Source of the DNA: Clavaria fumosa
Lineage: Eukaryota; Basidiomycota; Agaricomycetes; Agaricales; Clavariaceae
Assembly (NCBI GenBank): GCA_951802425.1
Contig: OX637804.1
Location: 2,046,001-2,110,000, forward strand
Length of the DNA: 64,000 nucleotides
Reading direction: 5' to 3'
Made by a program: the position numbers and the translations under genes. Positions 13,010-22,283 of the stretch are shown here, one piece after another. The notes beneath the pieces were generated by a model. The model was not told the origin of the DNA. It saw nothing but the letters and a program-made list of their open reading frames with translations, and did no database searches. How positions within the stretch are numbered: position 1 is the stretch's first letter; each line of letters starts with the position of its first letter.

Positions 13010-13863
13010 CGGTTTCGCTTCGTGTTTCCTTCCGTTATGCATGTTATGATTGGTTGTTTAATTGTCTGCTGTTTGACTGGTCATCAGTGTTCATTAACAT
13101 TCATTCTTCACTCAATTGAGTGACCTTATTTGACCAACCATCTCCTGTCTGTTTGTGTCTTCTGAGTGCCTGTTGGACATCAGGAAAAGGGGAAATCTCT
13201 GAATTTGTCTTATTATTACTTGAACTGTCTTAAAATGGTGAATAAGACACATTCAGACACAAGAGATTAAGACACACTTGACTTAGATTAAGACTATCCA
13301 ATTTATGGATTAGCCTTAGGCTTGTCTTAGGCATGTACTCAAGACAAACCAAGTCACATCGGAACTCAGGGGAAGTGAGCTGATTGGTTGGATAAACAGG
13401 ATGTATTGTTGTTTGTATTCATGTATACAGCCTAGTGTTGCCACAGCTTAGGCTAGAAGCCAGCTTGAAGCTGTAGCCAAGCTACAGCTACAGCTTGGCT
13501 ACAGCTTCAGCTTGGACAAAATGGCATCAGCTTCAGCTTAAGCTGGCAGCTAGCTGCAGCTTGATCCAACTCAAGCTGTAGCCAAGCTGCAGCTCAGGCT
13601 TGGTGTCAGCCCAGGTCTCACACAGAAGCATATGAGGGGAAGAACTTGATTTCAACATGGGGAACTACAACTATTACATGTGGGGTATATATACTAATGG
13701 ATGAGGCAGTGTGAAGGATGAGTCACATGAGCAGGAATGAGGCTATGTGCTCTGAGTCACAAGGAGTCAGAAAGGTGAAACAGGGCAAGGGGAATACCAA
13801 ACAGGGAGGGGAGCAGCAAGGCACAGACAGGGAACAATGACAGGGAGAATACTTGGCACAGCC

Positions 13864-14092
13864 TATAGAAATCTAGGGTTACTGTGTTAGCTCAGTCAAA
13901 TAGTGGACTGTATGTATTTGTTGTAGTACCTAGGGTTACTGCGTTCTACCCTAGGCCGTCAGTACAGTTGTAATATGAAGTAAAAAGAGATAGACTCACA
14001 GCTCAGTCAAATAGTGGACTGAGCTGTGGCACTGCTACGTCGCAACCAAATAAACATACACGTTATGTAATCTGTCCGGATGATTACCAATA
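13864..14092 (-). repeat. 3' LTR of the Copia element
   Basis: 229 bp, starting TATAGAAATC and ending ACCAATA on the plus strand. It aligns end to end with 18295-18523 with six transitions and no gaps. Confidence 0.92.
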
Positions 14093-14099
14093 CTCCCTC

Positions 14100-17000
14100 T
14101 CAAATGGGCAGAAGTGCGAGTTCCCGAACAAACGTTTCGAAGGCAGGCCGCGGGAGTGGCTTCGTAAAGCCGTCGGCAACGTTTTCACTCGTTGGGACGT
14201 ATTCTACCTGGATAGTTCCTTGCTCGACTGCCTCGCGAACGAAATGATGTTGGATGTCGATGTGTTTGGTGCGTGCGTGGAATTTATTGTTCTTCGTTAT
14301 CGCGATCGTTGACATGTTGTCCAACCACAACATCGTCGCTCCCGGTTCGCGCGCTCCCACCTCGGCCAGGAAACTCCTTATCCAGAATATCTCCCTCGCA
14401 GCTACCGCCGCTGCGACGTATTCCGCCTCAGTGCTGGATTGCGCAACTAGCGTCTGTCTCTTCGACGACCAACTCACAGCACCTCGCCTGATTCGCATAA
14501 CGAACCCAGAAATCGAGTGTCGGTCCGGCTGAGACGCCCAGTCGGCATCAGAAAAGACTTCAGGGCATGTGCCCTTTCCCCCCAGAGTGAGCCAGAGGTT
14601 TCTCGTAGTGAACAAGTAGCTTATCACTCGCTTCATTGCCTCCCAGTGCGCTTGCGCCGGGTTTATCGTGAACTGCGACAGCAGACCTACAGCTAGTTGC
14701 ACGTCGGGTCGCGATATTACAGCTGGCCAGAGGACCCCGCCGCATGCTTCCTGATAAGGTGCGTTGATTGGGTTCACAGGGCACTGATCTTTTGACAGCG
14801 TTACCCCTGGGTCCATGGGAATGTGGACCGCGTGTCCGTTTTGTAGTCCAAACTGCTTCGCTAGCACCTCAAGGTACGCCCGTTGGTTCAGCGCTATTGT
14901 GCACGCAGCCCTGTCTTGTTTGACCTCGAATCCCAGGAGCCATGACAACTCGCCTTGATCGGTTATTTCAAATGACTTTCGCAATTCAGTTTTCACCCGG
15001 TCGACAGCTGACCGTGTGCTCCCCATCACGACCATGTCATCCGTGGAAACGGTAATGTGTATGCTTTGTTCGTCTTGTGTTCTGATGAATGCTGATTGGT
15101 CCAGTTTGGACACGTTGAAGCCAAGGGATATAAAGGTAGAGGCCATCATTCGATACCACATTCGCCCTGATTGTTTTAGCCCGTATAGGCCCTTTCGCAG
15201 CCTGCAGACTTTGCGCGTCGCATTCTCGAGCAGTACTCCGTGCGGCAGCTCCATGTAGACCTCTTCCTCAAGGTCAGCATTCAGATAAGCGCCAACGACA
15301 TCGAGCTGATCTATTTCCCAGTCACGTTGCGCAGCCAGCGCAAGGAAGACGCGGATGGATGCGATCTTCGCCGCTGCGGTGAACATTTCGTTATAGTTCG
15401 TACCTTTGGTCTGCCTATGGCCTCCTGCGACGACTCGAGCCTTATATTTTAGGATTTCGCCGTTAGGGCCCAGCTTTAGCCTGAAGACGTAGCCGCACGG
15501 GATAACTGGTTTGTCCGGTGGGCGGTCGACGATATCCCAGGTGCGTGCACGGCTTAACTGGTCTAACTCTATCTGATAAGCTTTCTCCCATTGGTTTGCA
15601 TCAGGGCCAGCGAGCGCTTGAGCGATAGTGCGCGGTTCTACGCCAATAGAGCCGGCATGAAGAGCAAACATTGGCGGGTGGTTAGCTGTATCAAGGTGAG
15701 TAGCATTAGCGGCTGTCCCTTTCGGTGCGTAACCTGCCAAAGTTTTGTAGAATCCTGGCTGGGGGCGCGCACGGCGAGGAAGTAAGTCGTCAACGTGGGC
15801 AGGGATCTCTGGGAGATCAAGTGGTACATGCTGTTGTTGATCTTCGTTCAGAGGATCATGCTGATATTCGTCAAGCATGGTGCTCTTGTGATTCGAATCG
15901 TCTAGGTTTAGAGGGGTGTCGATCGGTTCGGATTGGGAGGTGGAATGCTGACTGAGCATATTCGTCCTCCCCTCAGGCGGTAGTTCACCTGTCCACACGA
16001 TGGGGTCAGTATCCTCTTTTAGATTGAATACCACCTCTCGCTCGATTCTGATTTGCCTTTTATCAGGAAAGTAAATTCTATATCCTGTACTTGTTGAGTC
16101 GATGCCAATAAAATGGCCCATGTGTGCTCGACGATCAAGCTTGCCTGCGTCAACGATCTTCACCCAGGCTGGAGTGCCGAAGGGTACTAACTTAGATAAG
16201 TTTGGATGGTTGGCATAGCGGGTGTAAAAAGGTGTTTCGCCTTCGAGAGCGTGGGTAGGCGACCTATTCTTTATCCAAGCTGCGTGCTTCATGGCTTCAC
16301 CCCATAGGAACTTCGGAAGCTTGGAATCGATGAGCATCGCTCTCGCGAGTTCTGCCTTTGTTCTGTTCCAACACTCGACAGCTCCGACTTGCTCGTGGGT
16401 GTCATGGGTGGTGAGTTCTCGCTTTGTACCTTTCTCGGCAAGATGAGCTGAGAATACATCGCTGTTGAATTCGCTGCCATGATCAGAATGGAGAAATTTT
16501 ATCTTTGTATTGTCGTGAGTATTGATTTGAGCCTCCAAACGTTTGTAGGCACCAAAAGCGTCTGACTTTTTGTGCAGGAGGGATATTTCAGTCCAGCGAG
16601 TCGCATCGTCGACGAAGTTGACGGTGTATCGGCTGCCGCCGATTGTTTCAACAGAGGCCGGACCCCATACGTCAGCGTGAATGCGCTCCCCATAAGATTT
16701 CGCTCGGTTAGTTGCTTTATCAGGGAAAGGCAGCCGGTGCGGCTTGGCCTGAGCGCATGCGTCGCAGAAAACTGGGTCAGATGAGGTGTCTATCGCCATT
16801 CCGAGTATTTTGCCTGTGGATATGGCATGTTTAACTGCAGCATAGTTTATGTGGCCCAGAGCATGGTGTGCCTCAAAAAGCGTAAGTGTTTTTTGATTCT
16901 TGGCCAGGTGAGCTTCTAAAGGCAATGATTGTATGCGATATAGGCCGCCTAACTTAGGGATCTGGGCAAGTATCTTCCTGTTTGTGTCCTTTATCTGGCA

Positions 17001-18290
17001 AAGGTTATCTGTGAACTTAGCAGCGTAGCCGGCATCATCCAGTTTCCCAATAGAGACTAGCGTAAATGCCATGCAAGGTGCGTGCACAACGTTTCTCAGT
17101 CGTAACGTGCTTACACTCTGGCCATTTTGGGTTTGTAGGATGATATCGCCATGACCGACAGCTTTCAATTCACGTCCATCGGCGGCAGTGATTGCTGTCG
17201 GGCTAGTAGGCGAGTAGCTTACGAACATGGATCTATCCGGACAGAAGTGCGCAGTAGCGCCGCTGTCAAGAATAATGTCTCGCAATTTTGGCGTTGGGTA
17301 TGCGGCTGCAGCAGCTTCGTGGTGGTCCCCAAGGCAAGTAAATGCGAGGTACTCGTCGTCATGCTCTTGCTTTTTGGTTGACACAGCTGCGGTGTTAGCC
17401 TTGTCCTTTTCCTTTTTCTTTTGCCATGGAGCCTGGCCTTGTTTAGCTCCGCCGTCAGCATAGCAGTTTTCTGCCTTATGATTTGTACGTTTGCAGTTTG
17501 TACACAGCATTTTTGTGCTTGAATCGTCTGACTTTCCTTTGTGTCCTCTAGTCTTTTTGACATGGAGGGCTGTGTCACCGGATTTCGAGGCAAGATCTGC
17601 GATTTCGCGTTGTCTTGCTTCCTCAAGGATGATGCGCATAAGGTCATTTGGGGAGATTTCCGTAGATGACAAGCTTGCAGTGTGAGTGATTGAGTGGAGA
17701 AGACTGCGATAGCTGGGTGGCAAGGAGGTAAGTATCATGGTCACGAAGTCGTTGTCCATGACTGATGCGCCTATGCCTTCGAGTTCATCTCGAATTTTTA
17801 TCATCGCATTCAGATGGGCTTTGACATCTCCATCTTCGGGACAGATCATAGATTGTAACCTGCGACGTGTGTCTACTTTGTGAAGCTGACTCTTTCATGT
17901 AGCGTCAGTCCGGATTGCCTTCCACATGTCGGATGCGGATAAGGATTTGATGGCTGTAGCGAGGCGTGGGGATACCGTAGTAAGTAATATGTGCTGGGCA
18001 CTATATTCTTTTTGCTCGTATTCATCAAATTTTCATTCCTTTTCTTCAAGGTCTTCGTCAGTAGCTTTTATCCCTGGAGCTTTCATAGAGATTCCGGCCT
18101 CTTCAGGGTAAGCAACTGGTTTTCGTGCAGTTCCGTCACGGTGTCTTATCAATCCTCTCGCGCCCATAGCAGTGCGGGCTTTCGACTTGTAGTCAGCCCA
18201 GTTCGCTCCATCGTCGCAGAGTCGAGGAACACCTATGGCGTTGGAAGAGGTATTGGCAGTCGTGATGTCATTTTGCGCGACAAATCTCAT
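14100..18290 (-). pseudogene. Copia Gag-Pol polyprotein with two TGA stops
   Basis: One frame of 1397 codons runs from MRFVAQNDI (18290) to the stop at 14100, broken only by TGA at 18033-18035 and 17895-17897, both in the Gag N-terminus. Order of domains: Gag, zinc knuckle CTNCKRTNHKAENC, aspartic protease DSGATAHF, pre-integrase CDACAQAKPHRLPF, integrase core (HADVWGP, SDHGSEF and the E in QVGAVE), reverse transcriptase with QLDVVGAYLNA and the active-site variant VSTDDMVV (STDD in place of YVDD), and RNase H (FSDADWASQPDRHS, SSTEAEYVA). The intact remainder is 1249 aa. Both stops are one C-to-T step from CGA (Arg), so methyl-CpG decay is the likely cause. Everything from the zinc knuckle on looks intact. 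Confidence 0.9.
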
Positions 18291-18294
18291 AATC

Positions 18295-18523
18295 TATAGA
18301 AATCTAGGGTTACTGCGTTAGCTCAGTCAAATAGTGGACTGTATGTATTTGTTGTAGTACCTAGGGTTACTGCGTTCTACCCTAGGCCATCAGTACGGTT
18401 GTAATACGAAGTAAAAAGAGATAGACTCACAGCTCAGTCAAATAGTGGACTGAGCTGTGGCACTGCTACGTCACAACCAAATAAACATACGCGTTATGTA
18501 ATCTGTCCGGATGATTACCAATA
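18295..18523 (-). repeat. 5' LTR of the Copia element
   Basis: 229 bp; the 5' LTR in the direction of transcription (minus strand). It retains the CpG form at four or more sites where the other LTR has TpG or CpA. Confidence 0.92.
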
Positions 18524-19107
18524 CAGCCTTGGCTCCCTGAGGGGAAACCTCAGTTAGCCTCAATTAGGTTAGATTGTTTGATGGGGGACATCAGTACCAC
18601 TATCCTGGATCTGCCTCCATCACAAATTCCAAAGTGTGGGAAAAGCTGTGGGTGCCAGCTGGGGTCATGTGACAGGTAACACTGTTAACACTGATAATGC
18701 CTTTAACACTCCTGTGAGGTTGTGGGTGGGTGCTAAAGGTTGTGGTCCATCATGTGGCTTCGCTATTTGCTATTTGCTATTGACCTTCAGAATATGTTCA
18801 GGTTCCAGTGGTGGCTTAGGTAAGCAATCCTGACACTTGGCTACAGCTTCAGCTTGACCAAAAAGAGCATCAGCTTCTCAAGCTGGCTAACAGCTAGCCA
18901 AGCTGTGGCAACACTAATACAGCCATTGTATATAAGGCTGGGTTGCCAATAAGGTGATACCTTATTGGATTGGACCAGTCTTAGTCCTGGTTCATCACCT
19001 TGTCCCCAGACTCATAACTCTCAGCAACAATAGTGCAGCACATGCTTCACTATTTCTAACACAATCTGATATATCTGCAATGATATAAAACTTCACTGCC
19101 CATCATT

Positions 19108-19395
19108 ATGGTCTTTACCACTGATGAGCTACATGCTAGGCTAAAGGGAGAGCTGGCAAAACCTTCTGTTGAGGGCAGCCCTATTGTCCAATGGATAGTC
19201 ATGCTTTTCAATCTTTGCCTTACCTTCCTTCATTGCATTCACAAGGAAATTTTTGACTGGATCCAGGACATTGAAGAAGATGTTAAAGCCTTGATAAATC
19301 CTGATCCTAGATTGACAACCCATGCCACTGGGACCCAGCAGCGTCGGCCAAAATCACATGACACATGCAAAGCAGCACACATGCCAAATTACTGA
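19108..19395 (+). CDS. Gag-like N-terminal frame of non-autonomous element
   Basis: 95-aa frame beginning MVFTTDELHARLKGELAK, just inside the interrupted LTR element. It contains a hydrophobic/aromatic segment (IVMLFNLCLTFLHCIHKEI) and an acidic helix (DWIQDIEEDVKAL). I recognise no family. Its position directly after the 5' LTR suggests it is the start of a reduced gag. From 19396 to 20188 the DNA is AT rich, without open frames. Confidence 0.45.
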   Translation: MVFTTDELHARLKGELAKPSVEGSPIVQWIVMLFNLCLTFLHCIHKEIFDWIQDIEEDVKALINPDPRLTTHATGTQQRRPKSHDTCKAAHMPNY

Positions 19396-20188
19396 CCCAC
19401 TTTCCACTACCTGGTGTTGTGCCTTCTACAGACCAGATACAAAAGAACTTTGAGTATAAAAAGTGTTCCAAATAATTATTTAAGCAAATCCTTCAAGCTC
19501 GATTTTTTAAATTTTGCTTCATTCTTGAGATATGCCCCATGTACATGCCATATCTCAACAATGAGGCCAAATTAAAAAATTCTATCTTGAAGGATTGTCT
19601 CAAATATATTATAGGAACATTTTGTCTCACCAAAGCGAAGCTTGAATCATGCTGTGGAAGCCAAAACACCGGGTATGGGGAGTATGGGATGTGAGTGGAC
19701 TAATTAGGTAATTGTGGCTGTGCACCCACTCCGGCACAAGATAGATTTGGAGAATTGATGACTATGCCAGCTTTTCCATTGCCTGTCCTGAATCCTGATG
19801 TGTATAATATTTGTACTAACTCAACTGCATCATTCTGAACTATTTTAATAATGGTTCCAACTATGCTACTGCATTAGCAATGTTCTGAAGGAGCAGAGTA
19901 CTCAGCATATTCAGAACAGCACAGGATTTAAAATTTTGCATGAAATGTGAGTCACATAGACCCATAAGCACTCCAGTATTATTTCCAGAGCCTTGGAAAT
20001 CAAGATTGCACAAGCCATCATTGGGATACATGAAATGTCACTTTTTAAATTGAGACCCATTTTATTTTGGTAGATTAGTATAGAAAATATGAGTTAATTT
20101 TTTTTTGACATTTCTACATTAATCTACAGATCAAATAGTGTCTTATCAAAAAAAAAATCATAAGAATTGCTTGAGAATTGACTGAGAA

Positions 20189-20575
20189 ATGGGCAAGAAC
20201 ATTTGTGGGTCACTGATTTGGCAACTTTGTGGCTGTACTTGTGGCACAGCTTTTGTGTGGGAATTGCTGGGTCCCAATGCCACTGTTGCTTCAGTTGCAA
20301 CCCCTGTCCCTACTACTCATCATTGCACCAAGTGTCATGCTCATGGCCATACCAACACTGATTGCCACACCACCAACCCTGCTGCTATGAGAAAAAGAGT
20401 AGCAATGAACCAGAAGAAGAATGTTATGGATCTGGTATTGGGTGCAGTCAAAAATGTGTCACAAAGGTCATGGGTGCACAGTCTGCTTGTAAGGATGAGC
20501 ATTCCCAGTTTGGCAATGCAGCCGCATCAGCCATCAGCACCAATTGCTGCCCCTGCCTTTGTAGAATTGAACTGA
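20189..20575 (+). CDS. Gag-like frame with CCHC zinc knuckle
   Basis: 128-aa frame with CTKCHAHGHTNTDC (about residues 48-61), a C-x2-C-x4-H-x4-C retroviral-type zinc knuckle, followed by a basic segment (MRKRVAMNQKK). This is the nucleocapsid signature and supports calling the host a gag-only LTR element. The first ~40 residues may not belong to the native protein. Positions 20576-21352 hold no further coding frame. Confidence 0.55.
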   Translation: MGKNICGSLIWQLCGCTCGTAFVWELLGPNATVASVATPVPTTHHCTKCHAHGHTNTDCHTTNPAAMRKRVAMNQKKNVMDLVLGAVKNVSQRSWVHSLLVRMSIPSLAMQPHQPSAPIAAPAFVELN

Positions 20576-21352
20576 CCTGTCAGTCCTTGATCACCTGATT
20601 GAGATCCAATCATGATCAGGGCCACCCCATAACATCAGAGTGGTGCCAGACTCATGCTGGTGAGTTTGCAACCTTGTAGCTCAGCTGCAAATGCTTGGCT
20701 CCTTTTGTAAACTTGCAGATATGACTTTATAGACCTTCCCAACATTTCTGTCTGTTCAGTTTTCCCATTTAGACTCCCTTTAGCATTATCTCAGTAATAC
20801 TAGGATGTAGCTTAAACAGTAGTAGAACCAGCTTGAGGGAGTAAATAACAGTTATTTCCTTTTACCTTTATGCATATGAGGGTAATAAAGCAGTGGGAAT
20901 TCAATGGTAAAGACTGTTTGTTTGTGCGGTTCTTCATTCCTGCTGTAGAGCCATTTCTTTCCCTCCTAGTACCACTTTCCTTAGCTCAAATCATACTGGG
21001 AGTAAGTTTGCATGGGTAATTGTACAGAGTAGGTAAATGACATAGAGAGAACATGTATTAAAGAGACACATGTTAGCTGAATCATTTGCTCAAGGGGCTA
21101 GGTGCTGTGGATCATCAAGTACCCTAACAAAGAAGAAGACTGTGAAGTCACACACCTTTCCTCCCTATCTGTTCACTCCCACTCCTATTCCCCATTACAG
21201 CCACCTATCTATCCTGACTGACCCTCAAGTTTTTGCTGCTATTGCCACTGATGCCAAGGAATTCCATTGTCATCACCAACAATCATGATAAGTGTTGAGT
21301 CCATCACTCCACTACCTCCACCACCTCATAGGTTGCTAGGACTCAGGGGAAG

Positions 21353-21589
21353 TGTTGAAACTCAGGGGAAGTGAGCTGATTGGTCAGATAAATGGGATCT
21401 ACAATCCCTTATGTATGTCCACTATTTGTTGTTTGTATTTATGTATACAGCCATTGTATATAAGGCTGGGCTGCTGATATGGTGATACTTTATTGGATTG
21501 GACCAGTCTTAGTCCTGGTTCATCACCTTGTCCCCAGACTCATAGCTCTCAGCAATGATAGTGCAGCATGTGCCTCACTATTTCTAACA
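21353..21589 (+). repeat. 3' LTR of gag-only element
   Basis: 237 bp from TGTTGAAACTC to CTAACA. It contains a TATA-like TGTATATAAGG near 21456-21466. It carries the uninterrupted version of the site where hAT-A sits in the 5' LTR. Confidence 0.8.
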
Positions 21590-21594
21590 GTGCC

Positions 21595-21959
21595 AACCCT
21601 CTAAACCAATGTGCTATGACCAGTGGTGAGCAGAGATCTTAGATGTGTGGCCAGACAGCACTTAGTGGACTTCTTCAAAATTCTGCCTATTATCCTTTTG
21701 AATGGACTCTGAACTTTGTTCTGCATTGATACTCTCTGCTAAGACCTCCTTGACTTCATATTTGGGTTCTCCATTGACAAACTCAGGGTTTGGTGCTGGC
21801 ACCATCTCACTCAACTTCAGGACTGCAGCATCGACCACTATGATATTATAGTCAGAATGGCATTCATGTATGACTGCCATGTGATACTGGATGTGCACCA
21901 ATGTGCAATCTGGATTGGCAAAGGAAAGGGGAAAACCCTTCAGGTGATGTCACCCAGTG
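21595..21959. other. Unassigned segment before Gypsy fragment
   Basis: No gene is supported. A 79-aa minus-strand frame (21662-21901) shows no motif. It could be eroded protease-region sequence of the Gypsy fragment that follows on the plus strand, but I cannot demonstrate that. Confidence 0.3.
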
Positions 21960-22283
21960 AGGAGATGGAAGCGTTACGCCTCTGTACATCGGCTAAGAAC
22001 ATGCTGAGGAAGGAAGCTCGAAAGAGCTGACTACACTCGGGCCCCTGGGATAAGGGTGAGCCCTGGAAGGGGGGAGAGGCTAATGCCTCTGTAAAGATAG
22101 ACGATGCCTACCTCGAAGGCAGGCATGAGTACTGGTTTAACCAGTATGCCGAGCTCTTTGGGGGAGTTCCCCCCAGACCGTTTTGGGCAGTAAACCACCG
22201 CATACCCTTAATAGACGAAAAGAAAGTCTATAATTATTACCTGCCCCAGTGTGCTGAGGCATTCAAGGAACAATTCCTTGAGA
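21960..22283 (+). pseudogene. Ty3/Gypsy fragment, entry to reverse transcriptase
   Basis: A frame across about 22088-22283 reads ELFGGVPPRPFWAVNHRIPL then LPQCAEAFKEQFLEKV. This matches the segment just before the reverse transcriptase core in fungal Gypsy elements (a 'NHRIPLxxP...YxYRLPxCPxxxKxxLxEK' pattern). The upstream part (21960-22087) is in other frames and has stops. The homology stops abruptly at 22283, where Helitron sequence on the other strand begins. It is a short relic with no LTR nearby. Confidence 0.6.

Larger units (their letters stand above)
13864..18523 (-). mobile_element. Ty1/Copia retrotransposon (inside hAT-A)
   Basis: Two 229-bp LTRs (13864-14092 and 18295-18523) flank a minus-strand Gag-Pol frame. 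The 5-bp duplication CAGCC is at 13859-13863 and 18524-18528. The LTR termini are non-canonical: on the coding strand they start TATTGG and end TCTATA rather than TG...CA. A purine tract (GAGAGGGAG on the minus strand, at 14093-14101) adjoins the 3' LTR. The LTRs differ at six positions, all CpG versus TpG/CpA. Confidence 0.92.
13433..18916. mobile_element. Non-autonomous hAT-type element (family A), split by Copia
   Basis: Termini TAGTGTTGCCACAGCT (13433) and AGCTGTGGCAACACTA (ending 18916) are perfect inverted repeats of hAT type. ATACAGCC flanks both ends (13425-13432, 18917-18924), the 8-bp duplication typical of hAT. The 3' LTR of the host element (21445-21452) shows the same site unoccupied. 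Without the Copia passenger the element is about 820 bp. The subterminal regions (13440-13610, 18836-18905) are dense in AGCTT/AGCTGTAGCC repeats, probable transposase-binding repeats. No transposase frame was found. A 257-bp relative lies at 42108-42364. Confidence 0.87.
13171..19061 (+). repeat. 5' LTR of gag-only element, split by insertion
   Basis: The two LTR pieces are 13171-13432 and 18925-19061. The distal 137 bp align in full with 21453-21589. The proximal piece is longer than in the 3' LTR (262 versus 100 bp): it has an extra segment of roughly 160-190 bp starting near 13185 (rich in AAGACA/TTAAGACA), and it lacks about 24 bp present at about 21400. Either this LTR gained an insertion or the 3' LTR lost one between short TCAGG repeats. 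Confidence 0.75.
13171..21589 (+). mobile_element. Gag-only non-autonomous LTR retrotransposon (nest host)
   Basis: The element starts TGTTGGACAT at 13171 and ends CTAACA at 21589. GTGCC flanks it at 13166-13170 and 21590-21594, a 5-bp target-site duplication. The 3' LTR is intact (21353-21589). The 5' LTR (13171-19061) is broken by a hAT element. A purine-rich tract (CAGGGGAAG) directly precedes the 3' LTR, as expected for a polypurine tract. Without its passengers the element is about 2.9 kb. The interior (19062-21352) has two short gag-like frames, one with a zinc knuckle, and no protease, integrase, reverse transcriptase or RNase H. It would need pol functions in trans. No convincing primer-binding site was found after the 5' LTR. 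Confidence 0.8.
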
